10,219 nucleotides of DNA from Bacillota bacterium (lineage in GTDB: Bacteria; Bacillota; Bacilli; Bacillales_B; DSM-18226). Location: NCBI GenBank assembly GCA_021821235.1, contig JAKACS010000064.1:1-10219 (forward strand). Direction: 5' to 3'. Made by a program: the position numbers and the translations under genes. Of the stretch, positions 1-6,027 are shown one piece after another (positions within the stretch are counted from its first letter, which is position 1; the number at the start of each line of letters is the position of its first letter). The notes beneath the pieces were generated by a model, which saw only the letters and a program-made list of their open reading frames with translations, did no database searches and was not told the origin of the DNA.

Positions 1-1
1 T

Positions 2-394
2 TATAGTGATTTACGCATCATAGAATTGAAGGGTAGAAAAGTAAGTCATATAGACTACTTAGGTTTTGTCTTTGATGGTAAGACAGTAAGGATGAGGGCG
101 AAAAGTCCTTATAAGTTTTATCGTAAAGCATACCAAATTATAGATAAGGCGAAAAGTGTGAAAGGTAAGAAAGACTTGAGGAAACTACCTTATAGAAGGA
201 AGATCTATGGTTTATATACGGATCTAGGTATCCATGAAGGAGAATACGGTAATTTTATTTCTTATGCGAAAAGAGCGCAAGATAAATTTGATAAAATATC
301 CCCTAATACGGAAAATATGATGATGAAACAAATAAAAAACAGAAAGAAAAGGATTGAAGCTAGGTTAGGGGTTAAGATTCATACAAAAATATAA
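2..394 (+). CDS. Reverse transcriptase, C-terminal part (unknown-group/DRT-like), truncated by window edge
   Basis: The reading frame is open from the first bases of the window, so this is the 3' end of a longer gene; the TTG at 26 is an internal Leu codon, not a start. The visible 130 residues begin YSDLRIIELKGRKVSHIDYLGF. The block IDYLGFVFDGKTVRMR, followed by SPYKFYRKAY, is what I know from the end of the palm and the thumb of bacterial unknown-group reverse transcriptases, which include antiphage DRT and Abi enzymes. The later block GNFISYAKRAQDKFD also fits these proteins. The catalytic YxDD motif would lie upstream, outside the window. The tail is strongly basic, as expected for template-primer binding. 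No partner gene follows in the same operon: the next gene starts about 350 bases on with its own Shine-Dalgarno. The exact DRT class cannot be decided from this piece; a group II intron RT is less likely because no maturase or HNH region follows. Confidence 0.7.
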   Translation, partial: YSDLRIIELKGRKVSHIDYLGFVFDGKTVRMRAKSPYKFYRKAYQIIDKAKSVKGKKDLRKLPYRRKIYGLYTDLGIHEGEYGNFISYAKRAQDKFDKISPNTENMMMKQIKNRKKRIEARLGVKIHTKI

Positions 395-673
395 ACTAGA
401 CTTGGTAAGGATAAGGGGTTAGTTTACTTGCGATTATCCTGAAATGGGGAGAATAAAAATAGCTTCCTGACTCAAGCATTTGTAAACAAATACCGTACAG
501 GAAAACCTTAATTCGTCTAAACGCACCTTCCAGATTCAGCATCTATAAATAGACATCTACTGTTTAGTGCGATATTAATAATAGAATATGCTCATTGTAC
601 AAAAAAATGGATGAATTGTAAACGCATAAACCTGTAAACAAGAAAAAGGTGCATATTTGGCGAGGACAACTGA
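395..673. other. Gene-free stretch after the RT gene
   Basis: I see no coding frame with a ribosome binding site here. The motif TGTAAAC occurs three times (near 482, 618 and 633). One occurrence, TTGTAAACGCATAAA at 616-630, differs by one base from the catabolite-repression (cre) consensus, but it is far from a convincing promoter. A TTCCTG/CAGGAA dyad near 461-503 has a loop of about 30 bases and no T-run, so it is not a terminator. The right end of the stretch runs into the protease relic. Confidence 0.4.
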
Positions 674-715
674 GATGATTTCCTTTTAGCAAATAAATTA
701 GTTATTGATGTATAG
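674..715 (+). pseudogene. Decayed 3' end of a second retropepsin-like protease gene
   Basis: Reading from 674 in the plus frame gives DDFLLANKLVIDV and then TAG at 713-715. This matches the tail of the intact protease encoded just downstream, SDFFLANKLIIDF, residue by residue over 11 codons with conservative changes only. Both copies share the 12-mer GCAAATAAATTA (689-700 and 1341-1352). The codon just upstream, TGA at 671-673, aligns with the glycine of the conserved IIGSD block, so the relic appears broken there. Most codon differences are at third positions (for example GAT/GAC, ATT/ATC), as expected of coding homology rather than chance AT-rich similarity. The piece lies 36 bases before the start of the intact operon, so its tail probably doubles as promoter DNA. 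It could be a leftover of a tandem duplication or of replacement by a related copy. Confidence 0.55.
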
Positions 716-750
716 TGCATTATAAAAATATAGACAGGAGGTACATTTAA

Positions 751-1011
751 ATGAAATGGTCTGAAGTGCGACGGCATTTTCCAGAACGTTGTGTCTTGGT
801 AGAAGCATTGAAATCAGAATCAAGAGGAAGTGAAAGAGTCATTGAAGAGATGGCAGTGATCGATGACTTTGAAAACGGCAATGCAGCATGGAAGGTGTAT
901 AAAAAACTACATGCGGAAAATCAAAACCGTGAATTATATATTTTTCACACGAATAACGAAGAAATAAAGGTAATTGAGCAGCCATATATAGGAGTGCGAA
1001 GAAGAGTATGA
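751..1011 (+). CDS. Small protein (86 aa) paired with retropepsin-like protease
   Basis: I recognise this as the small gene that, from memory, often precedes retropepsin-like protease genes in Bacillus; its biochemical function is not known to me. The protein reads like a compact alpha/beta domain: an opening WSEVRRHFPERCVLVEA, a central AWKVYKKLH, and a RELYIFHTNN strand-turn near residues 60-69. It has no signal peptide or membrane segment. The start is well supported: AGGAGGT at 736-742 lies 8 bases before ATG. Its stop overlaps the start of the protease gene as ATGA (1008-1011), so the two are translationally coupled and probably work together. The substrate or the regulatory relation (inhibitor, adaptor, target) cannot be read from the sequence. 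The promoter is unclear; a TATAAA at 721-726 has no good -35 partner. Confidence 0.8.
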   Translation: MKWSEVRRHFPERCVLVEALKSESRGSERVIEEMAVIDDFENGNAAWKVYKKLHAENQNRELYIFHTNNEEIKVIEQPYIGVRRRV

Positions 1012-1391
1012 GATTTGAAATGGATGACCACTTGCCTCTAGTATCTGTTGAGATTAAATACAATGGGAACAAAAAGACATTCAATAACGTATTGCTTGAT
1101 ACCGGATGCTCTTCAACCATTTTAGATACAGATTTATGTGAAGAAGTCGGATTGATGCTCGATTTAGAAAAAGCCATTACACGAAAGATGTATGGAATTG
1201 GCGGTACGGAAATATGCATTGAGCAAAAAATATACGGTATGAATATTGACGAGTTTCAACTTAATAATTTCACTATACAGCTCGGCGATGTTAGAGAAAT
1301 GCATGGGTTTGACGGCATCATCGGCAGCGACTTCTTTCTTGCAAATAAATTAATCATCGACTTTAAAAATATGGAAGTGCGAAAAAATTAG
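1008..1391 (+). CDS. Retropepsin-like aspartic protease, single-domain (127 aa)
   Basis: This is a clan AA aspartic peptidase. The catalytic motif LLDTGCSST lies at residues 29-37 with the nucleophile-activating Asp at 31. A flap-like glycine-rich turn MYGIGGTE is at 61-68. The second hydrophobic-glycine motif, DGIIGSDFF, is at 102-110. One domain of about 125 residues is half a pepsin, so as in retroviral proteases two subunits must form the active site; this is family knowledge, not seen directly. There is no signal peptide or transmembrane helix, so it acts in the cytoplasm. It starts inside the stop codon of the 86-aa gene (ATGA overlap), which makes a tight two-gene operon. A decayed relative of its C-terminus lies upstream at 674-715. 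Cellular substrates are unknown. Confidence 0.88.
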   Translation: MRFEMDDHLPLVSVEIKYNGNKKTFNNVLLDTGCSSTILDTDLCEEVGLMLDLEKAITRKMYGIGGTEICIEQKIYGMNIDEFQLNNFTIQLGDVREMHGFDGIIGSDFFLANKLIIDFKNMEVRKN

Positions 1392-1542
1392 GTTAAGGTA
1401 ACCACTACTACATCATATTATTCTGCCATCACCATCCTAGCCATGTGGAATGTGTTTGTATATTAATTAGGGCTGTTTTATAGCTTAAAAAAAGACATGC
1501 AGTCTTCCGTTGTCTTAACGTTATGGTGAACGTAAGTATAAC

Positions 1543-1601
1543 TGCCTGGCACGACCAGTAATTTTTGAAACTCCTTGAAAGGTTCGGGTGGTGGCAGGCA
1601 C
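1543..1601. repeat. Imperfect palindromic repeat, TGCCTG...CAGGCAC type (copy A)
   Basis: The left arm TGCCTGGCACGACC (1543-1556) pairs with the right arm GGTGGTGGCAGGCA (1587-1600) at 12 of 14 positions, with about 30 bases between. The outer bases TGCCTG/CAGGCA also border the element at 3561-3609. From memory, such GTGCCTG-bounded short palindromes are scattered through Bacillaceae genomes. The right arm is followed by CTTTTT, so the hairpin may also serve as a terminator for the protease operon. Confidence 0.6.
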
Positions 1602-1637
1602 TTTTTCATTTGATTGTATTTTATGCCAAAAATCATA

Positions 1638-1646
1638 TGGTATAAT
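1638..1646 (+). promoter_or_regulatory. Extended -10 promoter for the toxin-antitoxin-like pair
   Basis: TGGTATAAT is a perfect extended -10 element (TGn plus TATAAT at 1641-1646). No good -35 lies at 16-18 bases upstream, which extended -10 promoters tolerate. The expected start of transcription is near 1653, giving a very short leader before ATG at 1669. The near-palindromic surroundings (CATATGGTATAATATAG) could hold an operator for autoregulation, but that is a guess. Confidence 0.6.
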
Positions 1647-1668
1647 ATAGAAAAGGACGGTGGTAACG

Positions 1669-1959
1669 ATGGAATATATAACTAAGGAAACGTTGGATAA
1701 ATATGTGAAAGGTAAAGCTATAATTGAATTGAAGGATTTTGCCGAGCTTTTTGAAAAAGAATTTGGCATTTTAATTCCATTTAGGGAAAAGGTCGATTAT
1801 GAAAAATTTACTGAAGACCAAAAAAGAAAATTAACTAAAGCAATTTTTTCAAATGAAGATGTTTTGGAACAACTTCGAAAAGCTTCAACTGAACGTAATT
1901 ATGTTGAAAACGATGAAGAAGCTTTTCAAATAATTAAAGAGACTAAAAATGGGCAATGA
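1669..1959 (+). CDS. Probable antitoxin-like small protein (96 aa) upstream of RelE-like toxin
   Basis: I do not recognise the family by name. The protein is 96 residues, charged and predicted mostly helical, with repeated Lys/Glu segments (ELKDFAELFEKEFG, KFTEDQKRKLTKAIF) and an acidic end (ENDEEAFQIIKE) of the kind many antitoxins use to wrap their toxin. No clear helix-turn-helix or ribbon-helix-helix is visible. I chose ATG 1669 over GTG 1660 because the GTG sits inside the Shine-Dalgarno (AAAGGACGG at 1652-1660), which is then correctly spaced by 8 bases. The gene overlaps the following one by 11 bases (1949-1959), a typical arrangement for type II toxin-antitoxin pairs. The antitoxin role is inferred from order, size, overlap and the toxin-like neighbour. 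Confidence 0.65.
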   Translation: MEYITKETLDKYVKGKAIIELKDFAELFEKEFGILIPFREKVDYEKFTEDQKRKLTKAIFSNEDVLEQLRKASTERNYVENDEEAFQIIKETKNGQ

Positions 1960-2263
1960 TTATTCTGACAAATGGGAGAGATCCGCACTTCGTCAGTTGG
2001 GTCAACTTTATAAAATAGATTATGAAAAAGTTTACAAGTCTTCTAAGTTAATATTATCCCACAATCCTTATGAAAAATCTTTTGGTTCAGCAGACTACCC
2101 AAACTTCAAATTTAACGGTTATCATTGGTCGTACATCCATAATACGATTGTAATCTATAGGATTTCTGAGCATGAATCAGCTGTTTTTATTGAAGCCTGC
2201 TACCACCACGCAAACACTGGATGGGCATTAAAAGCCTTTTACGGTGAGCATGATCCGTTATAG
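1949..2263 (+). CDS. RelE/ParE-superfamily toxin-like protein (104 aa)
   Basis: The C-terminal half has the strand pattern of RelE/ParE toxins: an FKFNGYHWSYIHN turn (53-65), the strand TIVIYRI (66-72), then AVFIEACYHH (78-87). This matches the usual 'GxxxxRvviYRi...vvfi.acgHh' order. RelE-type members cleave mRNA on the ribosome, while ParE types poison gyrase; which applies here cannot be told, although the His pair and Tyr residues late in the protein would suit a RelE-like nuclease. The length is normal for the family. The start at 1949 overlaps the upstream gene by 11 bases, and the weak AAAGAG near 1937 may suffice with coupling. No terminator is obvious before the convergent ATPase gene ends at 2393. 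The family call is by eye, with moderate certainty. Confidence 0.65.
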   Translation: MGNDYSDKWERSALRQLGQLYKIDYEKVYKSSKLILSHNPYEKSFGSADYPNFKFNGYHWSYIHNTIVIYRISEHESAVFIEACYHHANTGWALKAFYGEHDPL

Positions 2264-2392
2264 TGAAAAGTATCCCTATGGAAAAACCCCCCTTTTATCT
2301 TGCTAACCACACCTACATCAGTAAACAATTTGGTATTTTTGGCGTTTCCTTTATTGTATGCCTTTTGAAGTGTGCAAGAATGTTTCTGTCGA

Positions 2393-3133
2393 TTATTCAA
2401 ATTCATTCTTACGTTCTTTGAAGAAGTCGTAGAAAAATCTTACATTTTCAAGTTCAGTCCATCTATATGTTCTCAAAAGGGGAGCGTCAAGATTATAAAT
2501 CTTAGCATCTAGTGTTCCCAACATAAATGGCGAATGAGTCGCTATAATAAACTGACAGTTAAAATATCTTGCCAGTTTATTGACTTTTTCCGCCATCTGA
2601 ATTTGGTTTGTAGGTGAAAGAGATGTTTCAGGTTCATCGAGCAGGTATAATCCATTTGGGGCAAGATACTCATCAAATATCTGGATGGATGTCTCTCCGT
2701 TAGAATACTTCTCATTGGCAAACTTCATAATCTCAATTTGTTTGTACATCTGTGAAGAATGTTTCAACTTTTCCAATTGCTCCTTAGTATACCCCAATTT
2801 AGAGTGTTGGTACAGGTAACCTTCCTTAAGAACTGCCTCCTGCTGAATCTTCTTGATTTCATATAAAATATCTTCGCTTTTGATGTACAAACTGTTATGC
2901 GGTATTCGATCTGACTCCCCGTCAGTCTTATTTTCACCAAGGCTATATGAACAATCCTCTATGTAATCTAACGGGTATTTATTGTATCCATTATTTGTAA
3001 TATTTTCAGCTCCTATTATATTCAGTTTGTTTGCTATTAAATTTAACAGCGTGGACTTGCCGGAGCCGTTGTTACAATTCAAAACTGTAATGTTTTTAAA
3101 GACAAACACTTCTCCAGTTATTTTTCTAAACAC
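2393..3133 (-). CDS. AAA/ABC-type ATPase (OLD/RecF-like fold), open frame from GTG; true start disrupted
   Basis: This is a single-domain ATPase of the ABC/SMC-like group. Counted from GTG 3133, Walker A NNGSGKST is at 21-28, an ABC-signature-like YSNGETS at 143-149, Walker B LYLLDEPE at 162-169 and the switch histidine in IIATHSPF at 200. A charged helical insert lies between about 95 and 145. Related single-gene ATPases of about 260-270 residues are common in Firmicutes and often sit in defence regions. The GTG start has no Shine-Dalgarno. Homology clearly continues upstream in frame (KSFKLSSHTVKNPNAYPYN) to an in-frame TGA at 3191-3193, three codons after a well-placed ATG at 3202. The catalytic core is undamaged, so the disruption is recent or the protein is still made from the GTG. 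No partner gene is on this strand; the gene converges on the toxin pair. Confidence 0.8.
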   Translation of the reverse strand: MFRKITGEVFVFKNITVLNCNNGSGKSTLLNLIANKLNIIGAENITNNGYNKYPLDYIEDCSYSLGENKTDGESDRIPHNSLYIKSEDILYEIKKIQQEAVLKEGYLYQHSKLGYTKEQLEKLKHSSQMYKQIEIMKFANEKYSNGETSIQIFDEYLAPNGLYLLDEPETSLSPTNQIQMAEKVNKLARYFNCQFIIATHSPFMLGTLDAKIYNLDAPLLRTYRWTELENVRFFYDFFKERKNEFE

Positions 3134-3202
3134 ATTGTATGGATAGGCATTTGGATTCTTGACTGTATGAGAGGAAAGCTTAAAGCTTTTTCAATATATC
3201 AT
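3134..3202 (-). pseudogene. Original 5' end of the ATPase gene, interrupted by an in-frame TGA
   Basis: On the minus strand AAAGGAAGG (3212-3220) lies 9 bases before ATG 3202, an ideal start signal. The codons are ATG ATA TAT TGA and then an open frame, KSFKLSSHTVKNPNAYPYN, that joins the ATPase directly. This segment reads like the usual first strand and 'NPN.YPYN' loop in front of the Walker A strand in such ATPases. One base change in a sense codon such as TTA or TGG would give the TGA. Without the mutation the protein would be 269 residues. A sequencing error is an alternative. Confidence 0.65.
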
Positions 3203-3255
3203 ATGGGTGAACCTTCCTTTGGGAAAAATGAATAGATATAATCAATACTTTCATC

Positions 3256-3264
3256 ATTTTACCA
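3256..3264 (-). promoter_or_regulatory. Possible extended -10 promoter of the ATPase gene
   Basis: Read on the minus strand the bases are TGGTAAAAT, an extended -10 with one mismatch. It would start transcription about 47 bases before the Shine-Dalgarno-backed ATG at 3202. No -35 of quality is present. Confidence 0.4.
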
Positions 3265-3430
3265 CGTTTGAAAAATAAAGGATGAGGGTTGAATTTGTTG
3301 AAAGATCAGACAACCCCCATTGTACTCCATTCCTTTTCGCCTTGTTACTGAACAAACAGATGCTTTAATGCAAAAAGCATCATACACCTAAATTAGCTGA
3401 TTATATACAATAATTTATTCGTAAATTAAA
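3265..3430. other. Gene-free divergent region, left part
   Basis: This is non-coding as far as I can see: frames on both strands are short and lack ribosome binding sites. A small dyad GGGTTG/CAACCC (3286-3291 with 3311-3316) and a mini-hairpin ATGCaaaaaGCAT (near 3368-3380) are the only structures, neither with a T-run. Confidence 0.4.
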
Positions 3431-3490
3431 CACACCAGCACCCCGTGTGTTGCCACATGCACTCCACACATGTGGGGTGCTGTGTGTTGC
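3431..3490. repeat. Long dyad-symmetric element with nested arms
   Basis: Perfect 9-base outer arms CAGCACCCC (3436-3444) and GGGGTGCTG (3474-3482) enclose a second pair, CCACATG (3453-3459) and CATGTGG (3469-3475); the two share bases 3474-3475, so the pairings compete. The nonamer GTGTGTTGC is also repeated directly (3445-3453 and 3482-3490). It is GC-rich against its surroundings and has no T-run, so it is not a standard terminator. It may be a short mobile palindrome or a protein-binding site between the divergent ATPase and primase-helicase genes. Confidence 0.55.
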
Positions 3491-3560
3491 TAAAATTTGG
3501 CTGAATAATAGAGGATGGAAGCGAGAATTTGAAAAAATCCCGCAAGCAATATAGAATTCC

Positions 3561-3609
3561 GGTGCCTGACCCTAGTACGGTAACGCTTTAATAATGAGAG
3601 GTAGGCACC
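3561..3609. repeat. Imperfect palindromic repeat, GGTGCCT...AGGCACC type (copy B)
   Basis: GGTGCCTGACCC (3561-3572) faces GAGGTAGGCACC (3598-3609). The outer seven bases pair perfectly and the inner part poorly. The borders resemble copy A at 1543-1601, but the central sequences are different. There is no T-run after it. It lies about 125 bases before the primase-helicase start. Confidence 0.55.
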
Positions 3610-3694
3610 AGTGGTGATTTTGGTTAAAGAATGGGGCTCTATTAATATCATATCATTCTGCACATTCTTTGGATAATCTCTCAAACTAATTGGA

Positions 3695-3700
3695 TATAAT
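3695..3700 (+). promoter_or_regulatory. Possible -10 box of the primase-helicase gene
   Basis: A perfect TATAAT lies 35 bases before the ATG at 3735, which leaves room for a short leader with the GAGGGA ribosome binding site at 3724-3729. The best -35 candidate, TTGGAT at 3669-3674, is 20 bases away, longer than usual, so the call is tentative. Confidence 0.4.
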
Positions 3701-3734
3701 GTTATTATAAATAATCTTATTTTGAGGGATCGGA

Positions 3735-6002
3735 ATGAATGAATATGAAAGACTGCAAAAAGAAAATCATTACCTGAAGCAATTATTGATGAAGATGATG
3801 CATAATCATACCATGATTGACACTTGTAAACTAGTAACGAAGCAATCGCCATTAGAAGAGAAAGTAAAATTGCTGAAAGGTTTATTTAAGGGCAGGACAG
3901 ATGTCTATGCATTGCGTTGGGAATCAGAAAGTGGCGGTAAAGGATACAAACCTGCACGTGAAATGGAGCGGAAAAAATCAACGTCTCAAAACCCTGATCT
4001 TAAAAGTAAACAAAGCCAACATCGTAAGCTGATTCCTCTAACGGATCAAGTATTTATTGACCATTTGAATGGAAAAAAAACTATAGGGATATACCCCTTG
4101 TTACAAGATGGAACTTGCTCGTTTTTGACTGTTGATTTTGACAAAAAACAATGGGAGCAAGATGTAATTGCCTTCTCTAAAACGTGTAAGTGGATGAAGA
4201 TTCCGTTTCACATTGAAAGGTTCAGATCGGGCAATGGAGCCCATGTATGGATTTTCTTTTCTTCAATGGTTTCCGCAGCAATTGCAAGGAAACTGGGAAT
4301 CGTTCTATTAAAGAAAACAGAAGAAGAAAATGATGGATTTTTCCTGGAATCTTTTGATCGGATGTTACCCAATCAGGACAGTTTGCCAAAAGGAGGTTTC
4401 GGAAATCTTATTGCCCTCCCACTTCAGAAGGAACCTGGGAGAAATGGAAATAGCTTGTTTGTTGATGAAAATTTTGTCCCGTATCCAGATCAATGGTTGT
4501 ATTTATCTACGGTCCGTAAGATGACAGATGAAGATATTCATGCAGTTCTAAGGAATGAATTGGACACCCCGGTATCAATGCCTAGTGAAATAAAAATTGA
4601 TTTGAAAAATGGAATTTATATTAAGAAGATTGGCATCCCTCTGACCTTATTATCGGAAATGGCCGATATCGCATCATTTACTAATCCAGAGTTTTATAAA
4701 GCAAAAGCCAAAAGGTTTTCTACACACAGAATACCGAGTAAGATTCAAAGCGCATATGATGAACAAGATTCCTTGATTTTGCCGCGCGGATGTTTGAGAG
4801 AGGTAATCGATTTTCTTACAAGACAATCAATCACTGTAAATATTGTGGATCATCAATATGAAGGTGAGAGTGTTGATGTGAGTTTTCATGGGACTTTGTC
4901 GTCGCAACAAAATGAGGTCGTAAATAAATTGTTAGCAGATAATCTAGGAACTCTGTCCGCGACTACTGGTTTTGGTAAAACGGTTGTTGCCACAGCAGTT
5001 ATTGCTGAGAGAAAGGTGAATACACTCGTAATCGTGCATCGTAATCAATTAATGAAGCAATGGGTAGAACGGCTTTCGGAATTTTTGAATATACCCCGAG
5101 GTGAAATTGGACAAATTGGTGGAGGAAAAAATAAGATAACTGGAAAGGTAGATGTCGCAACGATACAAAGTTTGAACTACGGAGGACAGTTAAAATCTTT
5201 TATTACCCAATATGGACAAATCATTGTGGATGAATGCCATATCATTTCAGCGGTAACGTTTGAAAATGTATTGAAAAAAATCAGGCCAAAATATGTATTG
5301 GGACTGACCGCTACACCGAAACGGAAGGATGGAATGCATCCAATTATCACGATGCAATGTGGACCTATTCGTTATAAAATTGATGCAAAAAACCAGGCGA
5401 AAATTCATCCGTTTGGTCATGTGTTAGTGAAGAAAGAGACTAAGTTTAATACGAAGAAAACTGAATTCCATGAGATTAATGAGGAACTCGTATTAGACTC
5501 AAATAGAAACCTTCAAATATTTAACGATGTCTTACAGTCTCTGGAACAGGGCCGCTCCCCACTTATATTAACGGAACGTCTTGATCATCTGGAAATATTG
5601 AAAAATCAATTCAAAGGATTTGCTAAAAACATTATTGTGTTAGCGGGAAATATGAAGAAAAAAGATCAGAAAAGAGAGCTTGAACGCCTATCAACAATTC
5701 CAAAGGACGAGGAGAGGTTAGTGATTGCAACTGGAAAATTTATTGGGGAAGGTTTTGATGATCCTCGATTGGATACTTTATTCCTAACGATGCCAATATC
5801 TTGGAAAGGAACACTACAACAATATGTTGGTCGCCTTCACCGTCATTACCATGGCAAACAAGTGGTTCAAGTCTATGACTATGTAGACGTAAAGGTTCCG
5901 GTACTAAAGACGATGTTTGAGAAACGGTTAACGGGTTATAAATCGATGGGGTATGTAAGTGATGATGCTGAAAACGTGTCGGAGCAGATGAGGTTATTCT
6001 AA
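3735..6002 (+). CDS. TOTE conflict-system type primase-helicase fusion (755 aa)
   Basis: Domains in order: a short N-terminal coiled coil (about 3-23, LQKENHYLKQLL); an archaeo-eukaryotic primase domain (about 40-270) with the metal-binding pair VDFD at 133-136, SGNGAH at 165-170 ending in the active-site His, and GNLIALPLQ at 223-231; a linker domain (about 280-385); then a superfamily 2 helicase with TGFGKT (411-416), DECH (499-502), TATPKR (525-530), GEGFDDPRLD (671-680) and QQYVGRLHR (695-703). This order is that of the TOTE primase-helicases described in predicted conflict systems; these are expected to copy or unwind nucleic acid of invaders. The length is in the range I remember for the fusion. 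Many relatives have a Cys cluster between residues 70 and 100; here that stretch has none. The start is backed by GAGGGA 5 bases upstream. No operon partner is visible, and a frame remnant follows at 6028. Confidence 0.9.
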   Translation: MNEYERLQKENHYLKQLLMKMMHNHTMIDTCKLVTKQSPLEEKVKLLKGLFKGRTDVYALRWESESGGKGYKPAREMERKKSTSQNPDLKSKQSQHRKLIPLTDQVFIDHLNGKKTIGIYPLLQDGTCSFLTVDFDKKQWEQDVIAFSKTCKWMKIPFHIERFRSGNGAHVWIFFSSMVSAAIARKLGIVLLKKTEEENDGFFLESFDRMLPNQDSLPKGGFGNLIALPLQKEPGRNGNSLFVDENFVPYPDQWLYLSTVRKMTDEDIHAVLRNELDTPVSMPSEIKIDLKNGIYIKKIGIPLTLLSEMADIASFTNPEFYKAKAKRFSTHRIPSKIQSAYDEQDSLILPRGCLREVIDFLTRQSITVNIVDHQYEGESVDVSFHGTLSSQQNEVVNKLLADNLGTLSATTGFGKTVVATAVIAERKVNTLVIVHRNQLMKQWVERLSEFLNIPRGEIGQIGGGKNKITGKVDVATIQSLNYGGQLKSFITQYGQIIVDECHIISAVTFENVLKKIRPKYVLGLTATPKRKDGMHPIITMQCGPIRYKIDAKNQAKIHPFGHVLVKKETKFNTKKTEFHEINEELVLDSNRNLQIFNDVLQSLEQGRSPLILTERLDHLEILKNQFKGFAKNIIVLAGNMKKKDQKRELERLSTIPKDEERLVIATGKFIGEGFDDPRLDTLFLTMPISWKGTLQQYVGRLHRHYHGKQVVQVYDYVDVKVPVLKTMFEKRLTGYKSMGYVSDDAENVSEQMRLF

Positions 6003-6027
6003 TTGGGCTGTACTAGGCACCGAATTT

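Noticed and set aside
616..630. cre-like site TTGTAAACGCATAAA
   Set aside because: One mismatch to the consensus, about 120 bases from the protease gene and without a clear promoter next to it; such matches are expected by chance in AT-rich DNA.
592..1219. Minus-strand open frames opposite the protease operon
   Set aside because: They are antisense to well-supported genes, lack ribosome binding sites and have no recognisable domains.
1492..1506. Minus-strand terminator-like hairpin AAGAC/GTCTT followed by T-run
   Set aside because: The stem has only 5 bases and no minus-strand gene lies upstream of it.
1521..1769. Minus-strand 82-codon frame over the repeat and antitoxin start
   Set aside because: It overlaps a perfect promoter and the antitoxin gene on the other strand and has no Shine-Dalgarno.
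3490..3852. Minus-strand 120-codon frame between the dyad and the primase gene
   Set aside because: It runs through palindrome copy B and the start of the primase-helicase; the composition is not protein-like and no start signal is seen.
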